A stretch of 50,889 bases of DNA from Chitinophaga pinensis (GTDB lineage Bacteria > Bacteroidota > Bacteroidia > Flavobacteriales_D > Crocinitomicaceae): the NCBI GenBank assembly GCA_945863605.1, contig CAMAZP010000024.1, positions 1-50,889 of the forward strand, given 5' to 3'. Shown in pieces: positions 7,908 through 17,100 of the stretch. Position numbers and translations under genes: made by a program. The notes under the pieces were generated by a model. That model saw nothing but the letters and a program-made list of their open reading frames with translations. It had not been told where the DNA came from and did no database searches. Positions within the stretch are counted from its first letter, which is position 1. Every line of letters begins with the position of its first letter.

Positions 7908-10190
7908 ATGAAATTTCTAACGCTACTCGTAAGTGTGTTGCTTACTCAAATATCTTTTGGACAAGAAACGGATGCGCAATTGCAAAAAGAAGCTAAACGC
8001 CGATTGAAACAACTTTCACTTGAAGAAAAAATAGGTCAAACCTGTCAATTAACATTAGACGCGGTTTTGAAAGTCGATGAAAAAGGGCGTGTTTTGGAAC
8101 CATTACAATTTGACGAAACGAAGCTTAAAGAAGTAATAAAAACAAACGGTGTTGGATCGATTTTGAATGTAAGTTCACATACCTTAGACTTAAAAACGTG
8201 GGCTACAATCACAGCAAGAATTCATCAGTATTATCAATTAGAAGAAACAAAAACGCCTGTTCTTTATGGTGTCGATGCGATTCACGGAGTGAATTATGTG
8301 ATTGGTGGAACATTATTTCCTCAAGAAATTGGTTTAGCTGCAACGTGGAATCCTGCTTTGGCGGAAGAAATGGGTAAAATTACAGCTTACGAAACAAGAG
8401 CTTCAGGCGTTCCTTGGAATTTTTCACCAGTTTTGGATTTGGGAAGACAACCGCTTTGGTCGCGTTATTTTGAAACCTTGGGTGAAGATCCCTATTTAGT
8501 TAGTAAAATGGGACAAGGATTGGTGAAAGGCTACCAAGGAAAATCGTTGGACGACCCATATACTATACTATCTTGTATGAAACATTTTGTGGGCTATTCT
8601 TACCCTAATTCTGGTCGTGACCGTACACCTGCTTGGATTCCTGAGCGCCAAATGGAAGAGTTGTTTTTGCCACCTTTCAAATCAGCTGTTGAAGCTGGAG
8701 CATTGTCGGTAATGATTAATAGTGGTGATGTAAATGGAATTCCTGGTCACATCAATCATCATTTGATAACAGAAGTTTTGAAAAATCGCTGGGGATTCAA
8801 AGGTTTTTCAGTATCAGATTGGGAAGATTTTAGAATGTTACACACCGTTCACAAAGTTGCAAAAGACCAAAAAGAAGCCATCATTTTAGCTTTCAATGCA
8901 GGCGTTGACATGAGCATGGTTCCTTATTACACAACGTATTCCGAGTACCTAAAATTGTTTAAAGAAGCTGTAGAAGAAGGACGAATTTCTAAAAAACGTT
9001 TGGACGATGCTGTGGCGCGAATATTATTTGTGAAGCTGAAGTTGGGATTGTATAAAAAACAAGTTTACAATCAAGATTTGTATTCAAAATTTGGTTCGCA
9101 AGAGTTCAAAAATGCAGCAAGAGCAGCGGCTCAGGAATCAATTACACTTTTGAAAAACGACAATAACATATTACCACTCTCAAAAAACGAAAGAATTTTG
9201 TTAATTGGTGAAGCTGCTGACAATTTGATTTTTCAAAATGGCGCTTGGACGCATACATGGCAAGGAGTTGATACAGCTTACAATACAGTTGGTGCCTTAA
9301 CCATTCGACAAGCATTTGAGAAACAAATTGGTGCAAAAAATCTTCATTTTGAAAAAGGCTATGATTTATCATTGGTTGAAGGTTGGGAAACGTGTAATTT
9401 GTTAGATGTAAATTGGTTAAAAATTGAGGCTGCAATGGCAGATAAAATTGTTGTGTGTTTGGGAGAAATGCCAGCGACTGAAAAACCGGGAGACATTCGT
9501 TCATTGAATTTACCTCAAGCATACGTTCAGCTAATGAAAGAATTAGCAAGTACTGGAAAACCAATTGTTTTGGTAGCTATGTTCGGAAAACCACGCATCG
9601 TTCGTGAAGTTGAACCATTTGCTACAGCTATTTTTAATGCGTATTTACCTGGAGATTATGGTTCTGAAGCTTTAGTTGATTTAGTTTATGGCAAAGAAAA
9701 CCCAAGTGGAAAATTACCTTTTACTTATCCGAAATACGATGGTGTAATAGAACACTATGATTATACAAATGCCGAAGCAAAATCTGGTAAAAATGAATTG
9801 AATCAAGCACACGATCCGCAATGGCCATTTGGTTTTGGATTGAGTTACACCAGTTTTTCTTACACAAATTTAAAGCTTTCTAAAAATTCAATGCATAAGG
9901 AAAATGATTTTATAATAGCTGAAATTACCGTTACAAACACAGGAAAATCAAAAGGAAAAGAAACTGTTCAATGGTATATTACCGATGATGTTGCGTCTAT
10001 TGCTCCAGCAAATAAACGACTAAAAGGTTTTGAAAAAATGGAACTCATTCCGGGAGAATCGAAAACGATTAGCTTCAAAATTTCGATTTCAGCTTTAGAA
10101 TTTGTTGGTAAAGAAAACAAGTGGATTAATGAAAAAGGTAGTTTCACTATTTCTATTGACGGTCAAAAAGCTAGTTTTGAGTTGAGGTAA
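7908..10190 (+). CDS. bglX: Glycoside hydrolase family 3 beta-glucosidase (BglX-like), periplasmic
   Basis: The 760-residue protein has a signal peptide (about 1-19, ending ISFGQ). Its N-terminal TIM barrel carries LYGVDAIHGVN, the KHF motif at 225-227 and GFSVSDWEDF with the catalytic nucleophile Asp304 (the SDW motif of GH3). A GH3 C-terminal domain follows with ESITLLKNDNNILPLS, and a fibronectin-III-like domain closes the protein (QWPFGFGLSYTSFSY onward). The length and order match BglX-type exo-beta-glucosidases that release glucose from oligosaccharides in the periplasm. It is divergent from the five-gene operon at 513-7672 across a 235-bp AT-rich gap, so the two units probably share regulation; no clear operator was seen. 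The exact linkage specificity cannot be read from sequence. Confidence 0.93.
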   Translation: MKFLTLLVSVLLTQISFGQETDAQLQKEAKRRLKQLSLEEKIGQTCQLTLDAVLKVDEKGRVLEPLQFDETKLKEVIKTNGVGSILNVSSHTLDLKTWATITARIHQYYQLEETKTPVLYGVDAIHGVNYVIGGTLFPQEIGLAATWNPALAEEMGKITAYETRASGVPWNFSPVLDLGRQPLWSRYFETLGEDPYLVSKMGQGLVKGYQGKSLDDPYTILSCMKHFVGYSYPNSGRDRTPAWIPERQMEELFLPPFKSAVEAGALSVMINSGDVNGIPGHINHHLITEVLKNRWGFKGFSVSDWEDFRMLHTVHKVAKDQKEAIILAFNAGVDMSMVPYYTTYSEYLKLFKEAVEEGRISKKRLDDAVARILFVKLKLGLYKKQVYNQDLYSKFGSQEFKNAARAAAQESITLLKNDNNILPLSKNERILLIGEAADNLIFQNGAWTHTWQGVDTAYNTVGALTIRQAFEKQIGAKNLHFEKGYDLSLVEGWETCNLLDVNWLKIEAAMADKIVVCLGEMPATEKPGDIRSLNLPQAYVQLMKELASTGKPIVLVAMFGKPRIVREVEPFATAIFNAYLPGDYGSEALVDLVYGKENPSGKLPFTYPKYDGVIEHYDYTNAEAKSGKNELNQAHDPQWPFGFGLSYTSFSYTNLKLSKNSMHKENDFIIAEITVTNTGKSKGKETVQWYITDDVASIAPANKRLKGFEKMELIPGESKTISFKISISALEFVGKENKWINEKGSFTISIDGQKASFELR

Positions 10191-10247
10191 AAATGAAACT
10201 TTCTCTTTTGAATCGTTATCTAAAAGCTAAAAATTTGATTTATATCT

Positions 10248-10255
10248 TAAATTTG
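10248..10255 (+). promoter_or_regulatory. -7 promoter element TAAATTTG of cysS
   Basis: TAAATTTG matches the Bacteroidota TAnnTTTG element exactly and ends 15 nt before the cysS ATG. No TTTG occurs at the ideal -33 distance; one lies too close, at 10234-10237. Confidence 0.45.
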
Positions 10256-10270
10256 TAGCTAAGAATCAAT

Positions 10271-11734
10271 ATGGAAAATCATCGTAATTTGCAAATTTAT
10301 AATAGCCTCAGTGGTAAAAAAGAAACATTTGAGCCACTTCACTCTGGTTATGTTGGTATGTATGTGTGTGGACCTACCTTATACAGTGAACCTCATATGG
10401 GAAATATGCGCACTTTTATAAATTTCGATATGATTTACCGCTATTTTCTTCATTTGGGATACAAAGTAAAATACGTTCGGAATATCACTGATGCAGGTCA
10501 TATAACCAACAGTGCCGGACAAGAAGTAGATAGTATTGGCAAGGCTGCGCGACAGGAACAATTGCAGTCACTAGAAATTGTTTATAAATACAACGTTAAG
10601 TTTCAAGAGTTACAGCGTTTATATAATTTGCTTCCTCCAAGTATTGAACCAACTGCAACTGGTCACATTCAAGAGCAGATAGAAATCATCGAACAAATCA
10701 TTGAAAATGGTTATGCTTATGTTGTAAATGGTTCTGTTTATTTTGATGTGCAACAATACATGAAAGATTTCAATTATGGGATTTTAAGTGGACGAAAAGT
10801 AGATGAATTAGACAATGAAACAAGAGCTTTAAATGCACAAGATGAAAAGCGATTTTTTGCCGATTTTGCCTTGTGGAAAAAAGCAAATCCAGATGATATG
10901 CAAATTTGGCGCTCTCCTTGGGGAAATGGAAATCCAGGTTGGCATATAGAATGTACAGCGATGAGCACCAAATATTTAGGTAAAAATTTTGATATTCACG
11001 GCGGTGGAATGGATTTGAAATTTCCACATCACGAAGATGAAATTGCGCAAAGTTGTGGTTCAATGGGTTGTAATCCTGCCAAATACTGGATGCATGCCAA
11101 TATGTTGAATGTGAATGGACAGAAAATGAGTAAATCTTTTGGAAATTATTTTTTACCGAAAGAAATTATCGAAGGAAGCACCGAACTATTTGATAAACCC
11201 TATTCACCTGATGTTTTGCGATTTTTCATGATGCAAGCACATTACAGAAGTAATTTGGATTTCACACAAGAAGCTTTGAATGCATCTGAAAAAGGCTATT
11301 CTCGTTTAATGGAAGCGATTAAATTGTTGAGTAAAATAACAACTAACGAAACATCATCTATTCAAGTTTCTGAACTAATTGACAGCTTTTACAATGCAAT
11401 GAACGATGATTTCAACACACCCATTCTAATCGCAAATCTATTTGAAGCAGCAAAAAATATTTATTTAATAAATGATGGAAAAGCAACTATTACGGCTAGT
11501 GATAGAGATCTTTTAGCAAAAGAAATGAATGGTTTTATATCAAACGTTCTTGGTCTTCAAACAAGTGTAGAAAATAATGATTCAAAATTAGCACCCGTGA
11601 TGGATTTAGTTTTGGATTTACGTCAACAAGCACGCAGTAACAAAGATTGGACAACTTCAGATAAAATCCGTGATGGATTAGCAGCGGCTGGAATTGTTGT
11701 TAAAGATGGTAAAGAAGGAACTACTTGGGGTTGA
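10271..11734 (+). CDS. cysS: Cysteinyl-tRNA synthetase
   Basis: The 487-residue product is a class I aminoacyl-tRNA synthetase that charges tRNA-Cys in the cytosol. It has the CGPTLYSEPHMGN block, in which HMGN at 42-45 is the HIGH signature and Cys33 the first zinc ligand. It also has GWHIECTAM (Cys228) and FPHHEDEIAQ for the remaining zinc ligands, and KMSKSFGN at 285-292 for the KMSKS loop. Length and motif order are normal for the family. The start ATG lies 15 nt after a good -7 element and there is no Shine-Dalgarno sequence. A weak hairpin follows the stop. It stands alone as a transcription unit between the GH3 gene and a YyaL-like gene. Confidence 0.97.
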   Translation: MENHRNLQIYNSLSGKKETFEPLHSGYVGMYVCGPTLYSEPHMGNMRTFINFDMIYRYFLHLGYKVKYVRNITDAGHITNSAGQEVDSIGKAARQEQLQSLEIVYKYNVKFQELQRLYNLLPPSIEPTATGHIQEQIEIIEQIIENGYAYVVNGSVYFDVQQYMKDFNYGILSGRKVDELDNETRALNAQDEKRFFADFALWKKANPDDMQIWRSPWGNGNPGWHIECTAMSTKYLGKNFDIHGGGMDLKFPHHEDEIAQSCGSMGCNPAKYWMHANMLNVNGQKMSKSFGNYFLPKEIIEGSTELFDKPYSPDVLRFFMMQAHYRSNLDFTQEALNASEKGYSRLMEAIKLLSKITTNETSSIQVSELIDSFYNAMNDDFNTPILIANLFEAAKNIYLINDGKATITASDRDLLAKEMNGFISNVLGLQTSVENNDSKLAPVMDLVLDLRQQARSNKDWTTSDKIRDGLAAAGIVVKDGKEGTTWG

Positions 11735-11741
11735 TCGTTTA

Positions 11742-11773
11742 CTGAACTTTCAAATCAGAAAATAGCTGTTCAG
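11742..11773 (+). terminator. Weak hairpin after cysS
   Basis: CTGAAC (11742-11747) pairs with GTTCAG (11768-11773) across a 20-nt loop, and an AT-rich stretch with short T runs follows. The stem is short and lacks a strong T tract, so termination here is only a suggestion. Confidence 0.25.
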
Positions 11774-11813
11774 CATTTTATATTTATTCATTTTATAATC
11801 TAAAGAAACAACT

Positions 11814-11821
11814 TAGCTTTG
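11814..11821 (+). promoter_or_regulatory. -7 promoter element TAGCTTTG of the YyaL-like gene
   Basis: TAGCTTTG fits TAnnTTTG and ends 17 nt before the ATG at 11839. No TTG is visible at the proper -33 spacing. Confidence 0.4.
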
Positions 11822-11838
11822 TGTATTAAACTGAATTC

Positions 11839-13818
11839 ATGAAACCAAATGCTTTAATCCACGAATCATCACTTTATTTGCAGCAACATGCACACAATCC
11901 TGTTGATTGGAAACCGTGGAGTATAGAGGCTTTTGATACTGCCAAAAAAGAAAATAAATTAGTGCTTGTGAGCATTGGTTACTCAGCTTGTCATTGGTGT
12001 CACGTGATGGAACACGAATGCTTCGAAAACGAAGAACTAGCAAGTTATATGAATCAGCACTTTGTGTGCATCAAAGTCGATCGAGAAGAGCGCCCAGATA
12101 TAGATCAGGTTTATATGACAGCTGTACAATTGATGACACAACGTGGAGGTTGGCCGCTGAATTGTTTCACGCTGCCCGATGGTCGTCCGATTTATGGTGG
12201 AACTTATTTCCCAAAAGACCAATGGACGAACGTCTTGAAATCGTTGGTTTACACGCAAGAAAAAGACCCTGAACGTGTTTTGGAATACGCAACTCAACTG
12301 GAAGAAGGAATTTCGCAAAGTGAATTAATTGCAGTTCCGCAAGCAATTGAAAAATGGAATGAGGAAAAACTGCACGAAATGTTGGTGCGTTGGTCACGCA
12401 ATTTCGACAATTTAGAAGGAGGTCCGACGAAAGCACCAAAATTTCCGTTACCAAACAATTATCTGTTTTTAATGGAATATGCAAAGTATTTTCAAGATGA
12501 AAAAGTAAAAAAACACCTTGAATTAACACTTGACAAAATGCTTTATGGTGGAATTTACGATCAAATTGGTGGTGGTTTTGCTCGCTATTCCGTTGATATG
12601 CTTTGGAAAGTTCCGCACTTTGAAAAGATGCTTTACGACAATGGACAACTCATTCAATTGTACAGTGAAGCTTATCGCTATTTGAAAAAAGATAGTTACA
12701 AAACACTAGTGTATCAAACGGTTGCTTGGCTAGAACGTGAAATGCTTGATTCATCGGGTGCATTTTACAGTGCTTTAGACGCTGATACAGAAGGAGAGGA
12801 AGGAAAATTCTATTGCTGGTCAAAAGAAGAATTACAGCGTTTATTAAGCAAAGATTTTGAATGGGTAAAAGATTATTACAACGTCAACCAACGAGGTTAT
12901 TGGGAAGAGGATAAATATATTTTACTGCGAACTGAAAGTGATGCATCGTTTGTCAAAAAACAAAATTGGACTATTGAAGAGCTTCGAAAAAAAGTGGAGA
13001 ATGTGAATTCGGTTTTATTAAACGAGCGCAATAATCGAACTCGCCCAGGACTTGATACTAAATGCTTGAGTTCTTGGAACGCATTAACAATAACAGGACT
13101 TTGCAGTGCTTATCAAGCTTTTGAAGATAAACAATTTTTATTACTTGCGAGAAAAGCAGGAAATTGGCTTTTAGAGAAGCAAATTAAAGAAGATACACTT
13201 TATAGAAATTACTCGAAAGGAGTTTCTTCAATTGAAGGCTTTTTGGAAGATTATGCAACAGTAATTGAAGCATTTATTGCACTTTATAAATTAACAGCTG
13301 AATTAAAATGGTTGGAAACAGCAAGGATTTTAATTGAAAAAGTAGAAGAAAACTTTCAACATCCAGAAAGTAAAATGTGTTTCTTCACAACCAAAAATTC
13401 AGAATTAATTACCCGCAAAATGGAACTAAACGACAACGTTCTTCCAGCAAGTAATTCAATAATGGCGAATAATTTTTTAATCTTAGGTCATTATTTCAGA
13501 CAAGAAAATTGGATTGCGAGCGCAGAACAAATGTTGGCAAATCTCTACGATGGAATGGAACAATACGGTTCTGGTTATTCCAATTGGGGACTTTTACTTT
13601 TAAGAATTCTCCACGGCGTGAATGAAATTGTTACAATCGACAACACGCGCGAAGTTCAACAAGCAATAGCTTTTAATCTTAATATTTACACGATTGCTAC
13701 TTTTCACTTAGAAATTCCAAACTCTGAAAACCACAAATCTGACGGAATTTACGTTTGTAAAAAGGGAGTTTGTTTTGCTCCTGTTCAGACGATAGAAGAA
13801 TTTAAAAAGCTATTATAA
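11839..13818 (+). CDS. Thioredoxin-domain protein of the YyaL/DUF255 family (SSP411-like)
   Basis: The 659-residue protein begins with the DUF255 thioredoxin-like domain: residues about 45-125 contain [16 protein letters not shown] (a CHWCH active-site-like motif), [13 protein letters not shown] and [23 protein letters not shown]. The remaining three quarters resemble the (alpha/alpha)6 toroid of N-acylglucosamine epimerase-like proteins (for example [17 protein letters not shown] and [13 protein letters not shown]). The family is widespread from bacteria to humans (SPATA20) and its biochemical role is not established. There is no signal peptide, so it is cytosolic. It converges on the PhoD-like phosphatase gene with only 16 nt between the stops. 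The family assignment is secure and the function is not. Confidence 0.93.
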   Translation: MKPNALIHESSLYLQQHAHNPVDWKPWSIEAFDTAKKENKLVLVSIGYSACHWCHVMEHECFENEELASYMNQHFVCIKVDREERPDIDQVYMTAVQLMTQRGGWPLNCFTLPDGRPIYGGTYFPKDQWTNVLKSLVYTQEKDPERVLEYATQLEEGISQSELIAVPQAIEKWNEEKLHEMLVRWSRNFDNLEGGPTKAPKFPLPNNYLFLMEYAKYFQDEKVKKHLELTLDKMLYGGIYDQIGGGFARYSVDMLWKVPHFEKMLYDNGQLIQLYSEAYRYLKKDSYKTLVYQTVAWLEREMLDSSGAFYSALDADTEGEEGKFYCWSKEELQRLLSKDFEWVKDYYNVNQRGYWEEDKYILLRTESDASFVKKQNWTIEELRKKVENVNSVLLNERNNRTRPGLDTKCLSSWNALTITGLCSAYQAFEDKQFLLLARKAGNWLLEKQIKEDTLYRNYSKGVSSIEGFLEDYATVIEAFIALYKLTAELKWLETARILIEKVEENFQHPESKMCFFTTKNSELITRKMELNDNVLPASNSIMANNFLILGHYFRQENWIASAEQMLANLYDGMEQYGSGYSNWGLLLLRILHGVNEIVTIDNTREVQQAIAFNLNIYTIATFHLEIPNSENHKSDGIYVCKKGVCFAPVQTIEEFKKLL

Positions 13819-13834
13819 AATTGAAGTCAAACAC

Positions 13835-15859
13835 TTAAATTTTGATGAGTTTTTTAATTTGCTCACTTGAACCTTGTTTGATTTTGAGCAAATAACAACC
13901 GGTACTTAATTCAGAAGTTGGAATCCAAAACGTATTTTGTCCTAAGTTAAAAGAAGTTTCTTTTTGTGATTTTAAGAGCTTTCCACTACAATCTGTAATG
14001 GAGAAATTAATTGGAGTTCCGTCGTTAGAAACAAATTCAACTTTAATCCAATCGTGAAAAGGATTTGGAAATAAATGAATAACAAAGGGTGCTACTTCTG
14101 AAATAGTTGCAAAGGGATCAACACACTCTTTTGGAGCTTCAGGAATACTAAAATTTGGTGTAGAAACACTTCCTCCACTTGTTAATTTTCCTTCGTTATT
14201 TAAAACTCGCCAAATTGATGCAGCAGATTCATTCAAATTTAATGGGTCTTGAATGTTTTGTAAAAACCAAAATTCATTTTGCGCTTGATTGTTTTTCAAG
14301 TCTAACAATCCGTAACCATGATTATTTAAATCACAAAAACGAATATGAGAATTACTTGTTGTAATTAATGTTTGCGCAAGTGATGCATTTCCTGCGCCTA
14401 ATCCAAAATCATTTCCTTCATCAAAATTATCGGATGATAAACTTGGAGGTATAAATTCAACAGCAAGTGAGCCATTTCCATTTAAAGGATTGTAACTTGT
14501 AAAATTGTAAGGGTTTTTAGCCAAATTTGTAGCAAATGAGCAATGAAAATCTCCTGAATAAACGATTACGTTTTTAATTTCAGCTGTGTCAATTAAATTG
14601 AATAATTGATCTCGTTCATAATTATATCCGTCCCAATTTTCAAAAACTAAAGGAACACTAGCCACTTGTAATTGACCAAACATCAAACCATTAGCTATTA
14701 TTTTCCATTTTGCCGTTGAATTATACAATCCATCTTTTAACCATTCTAATTGTTCAGGGCCGCACATTTTTGCATACGGAGAATTGTATATAGTATCTGT
14801 TACTCCTGTCGCAAAAGAGCTTCTGTCATACAATCGAACATCCAACATAAATAAATCCAACATGGATCCGTAAGAAAATTTTCGCCAGTTTTTAATTTGA
14901 TCTGTTGTTGAAACTTCACGAATAGGATTCCATTCTCTAAAAGCTTGAATTGCGCTATTTTTTCTTAATTGATAACTTCCAAACTCTTCTTCGTGCCTTA
15001 AAGAAGTGTCTGTTACAGCATCAACAACAATATCGTGATCATCCCAAATCTGTATGAACGGAAAAACTTGATGACAACGTGCTAAATTACTATCTAATTT
15101 ATATTGTGAAATGCGCATTCGATAATCATTTAATTTCCAAATTTCGGCGTCGGGTTCGTGTTTGCGGTTCTCTGGCCCTCCTCCTGTTTCGTAAATATAA
15201 TCTCCTAAATGTACAACAGCATCAACATTATTTTGATTTGCTAAAGTTTTATAAGCATTAAAATAACCACGGCGATAATCGTTGCAATTAACAAACGCTA
15301 ATCTAACATTGTCAATATTTCCAACGCTTGCTGTTTTAGTTCGCCCAATAACTGAAGTATCAGCATCAGCAATAAATCGGTAAAAATAATAAGTTCCCGG
15401 TTCAAGATTTACAACATCAACTTTAACGGTAAAATCTTTAGAAGAGTCAGTAGAAACAGTATTTTCTTGCAGAATTTGCGTAAAATCAATCGTGTTTGAA
15501 ATTTGATAATTTACTGTTTTTGAACCTTCAAAGGAAAGGGGTGGTGTCCATCTTGTCCAGATAATTACTCGGTCTTCTAGAGGATCTCCTGAGGCAACAC
15601 CGTGTAAAAAAGGAGCTCCACAAATTAATATTTTTTCATTTTTTGTCTTATGGCGAAGTGATTCTTTATTAATATCTTCAATGATCTCACTTGAAGGAAT
15701 CGTGTCATTTGAGACAGTTCCAAGATGTAAAGAAAGGGCTTTTTTTAACTGGTAAATAGTTTCTTCACTTTCAATGTGATTTTGAGTAAAACTAGAATTT
15801 ACTAATGACAAGAAAAAAACAATAAGCACATTTTTTGAAAAAAAGAAATCCATTTTCAT
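13835..15859 (-). CDS. PhoD-like alkaline phosphatase/phosphodiesterase with T9SS sorting domain
   Basis: After a signal peptide (about residues 1-26) the 674-residue protein shows the PhoD order: HGVASGDP (86-93), an N-terminal beta-sandwich domain, then the metallophosphoesterase core with FVNCNDYRRGYFNAY, VVHLGDYIYE (about 216-224), QIWDDHDIVVDA (271-281) and YSGDFHCSF. These Asp/His/Asn residues are the expected metal ligands (Ca/Fe in PhoD). The last 75 or so residues, from LFPNPFHDWIKVEF to a Lys-rich end, are a type IX secretion sorting domain, so the enzyme is exported to or beyond the cell surface. It probably scavenges phosphate from phosphoesters, perhaps under Pho control, but no PHO box was identified. 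The gene is monocistronic and converges with the YyaL-like gene. Confidence 0.9.
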   Translation of the reverse strand: MKMDFFFSKNVLIVFFLSLVNSSFTQNHIESEETIYQLKKALSLHLGTVSNDTIPSSEIIEDINKESLRHKTKNEKILICGAPFLHGVASGDPLEDRVIIWTRWTPPLSFEGSKTVNYQISNTIDFTQILQENTVSTDSSKDFTVKVDVVNLEPGTYYFYRFIADADTSVIGRTKTASVGNIDNVRLAFVNCNDYRRGYFNAYKTLANQNNVDAVVHLGDYIYETGGGPENRKHEPDAEIWKLNDYRMRISQYKLDSNLARCHQVFPFIQIWDDHDIVVDAVTDTSLRHEEEFGSYQLRKNSAIQAFREWNPIREVSTTDQIKNWRKFSYGSMLDLFMLDVRLYDRSSFATGVTDTIYNSPYAKMCGPEQLEWLKDGLYNSTAKWKIIANGLMFGQLQVASVPLVFENWDGYNYERDQLFNLIDTAEIKNVIVYSGDFHCSFATNLAKNPYNFTSYNPLNGNGSLAVEFIPPSLSSDNFDEGNDFGLGAGNASLAQTLITTSNSHIRFCDLNNHGYGLLDLKNNQAQNEFWFLQNIQDPLNLNESAASIWRVLNNEGKLTSGGSVSTPNFSIPEAPKECVDPFATISEVAPFVIHLFPNPFHDWIKVEFVSNDGTPINFSITDCSGKLLKSQKETSFNLGQNTFWIPTSELSTGCYLLKIKQGSSEQIKKLIKI

Positions 15860-16002
15860 AGTTAATTATAAATCAGGTAAATATAAAATTTATCGATTTA
15901 AAAATTAACTGTTCATTTAAAAATAACATTATTGAAACAAAATGTTTATCTACAAACGATGTTAATGTTCAAAATTAAATAAAAAATAGAGTATTTTAAA
16001 GT

Positions 16003-17040
16003 TTAAAAATGTTTCCAGCCTTGAGCTTTTAATGTGATAGCTGAACCAGATTTATCAATGAAATAGATACCATCTTTTTCATCAGTAATATGTCCAATGA
16101 TTGTCATATTTGGATTACTATTTACTTTTTCAAAGTCTTCTTGTTTAATTGTGAAAAGCAATTCGTAATCTTCTCCACCATTTAATGCGCATGTACTTGG
16201 ATCTAAATTGAAATCAATCGCTGTCATTGAAGTTTTGGCGTCAATTGGAATTTTTTCGTCGTACAAATAACAGCCAACTTTGCTTGCCTTACAGATGTGC
16301 AAAATTTCTGAAGCTAAACCATCTGAAACATCAATCATTGAAGTTGGAACTACTTCTAATTCTCTTAGATATTGAATTATATCCATTCGCGCTTCTGGTT
16401 TTAATTGTCGCTCGATAATGTAATCGTTACCATCTAGATCAGGTTGAATATTGGGATTTGTTTGAAAAACTTCTTTTTCTCGTTCTAATAATTGTAAGCC
16501 CATGTAAGCAGCGCCTAAATCTCCAGTTACCACTAATAAATCGTATTCTTTCGCTCCACTTCTGTAAGCAATTTTATCTTTTTGTGCACGACCTACAACT
16601 GCAATGTTTATCATTAATCCTGCTCGTGAGGAAGTTGTATCGCCACCAATCAAATCAATTTTATAATGATCACAAGCTAATTTAATTCCTTCATACAATT
16701 CTTCTAAGGCTTCCAAAGAAAACTTACTAGAAACAGCAATAGAAACTGTTATTTGCTCTGGAATGCCATTCATTGCACAAATATCTGAAACGTTCACCGC
16801 TACAGCTTTATAGCCTAAATGTTTCAATGGCATATACATCAAATTGAAATGTACTCCTTCCACTAAAGAATCGGTTGAAAGCAGTAAGGATTCAGTTTCA
16901 GAAAGCGCAATTACTGCTGCATCATCGCCAATTCCTAATAAGGTATTTGGATTTCTATTTTCAAATTGATTGGTTAATTGGTCAATTAAAGCAAACTCAC
17001 CTAACTCATCGATATTTCGCAACTTTTTTTCTTCACTCAT
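16003..17040 (-). CDS. thiL: Thiamine-monophosphate kinase
   Basis: This 345-residue cytosolic protein phosphorylates thiamine monophosphate to the active cofactor thiamine diphosphate. It has the AIR-synthase/PurM-like fold: NTLLGIGDDAAVI with the metal-binding Asp pair, LLLSTDSLVEGVHF, KAVAVNVSDICAMNG, IDLIGGDTTSS, VTGDLGAAYMGLQLL, MIDVSDGLASEI and ALNGGEDYELLFT. All are hallmark ThiL motifs and the length is normal. No other thiamine gene is adjacent and no TPP riboswitch was recognised upstream. A TAATTTTG -7 element lies about 29 nt upstream. It is separated by 60 nt from the S41-like peptidase gene, which lies upstream on the same strand. Confidence 0.96.
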   Translation of the reverse strand: MSEEKKLRNIDELGEFALIDQLTNQFENRNPNTLLGIGDDAAVIALSETESLLLSTDSLVEGVHFNLMYMPLKHLGYKAVAVNVSDICAMNGIPEQITVSIAVSSKFSLEALEELYEGIKLACDHYKIDLIGGDTTSSRAGLMINIAVVGRAQKDKIAYRSGAKEYDLLVVTGDLGAAYMGLQLLEREKEVFQTNPNIQPDLDGNDYIIERQLKPEARMDIIQYLRELEVVPTSMIDVSDGLASEILHICKASKVGCYLYDEKIPIDAKTSMTAIDFNLDPSTCALNGGEDYELLFTIKQEDFEKVNSNPNMTIIGHITDEKDGIYFIDKSGSAITLKAQGWKHF

Positions 17041-17068
17041 TTGATTAAAGTTATTTTAAATCAGGGTG

Positions 17069-17076
17069 CAAAATTA
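17069..17076 (-). promoter_or_regulatory. Possible -7 element TAATTTTG of thiL
   Basis: The minus strand reads TAATTTTG, matching TAnnTTTG, 28 nt from the ATG and inside the short gap after the upstream peptidase gene. The nearest TTG is only about 14 nt upstream, closer than the usual -33 spacing, so this is tentative. Confidence 0.35.
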
Positions 17077-17100
17077 AGAACAAAATCAACCAATTAAGGA

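Noticed and set aside
10770..11063. Open frames on the minus strand inside cysS
   Set aside because: Antisense to conserved cysS motifs, low-complexity translation, no family features.
17041..17100. TPP riboswitch upstream of thiL
   Set aside because: The gap is only 60 nt and shows none of the conserved TPP aptamer sequences.
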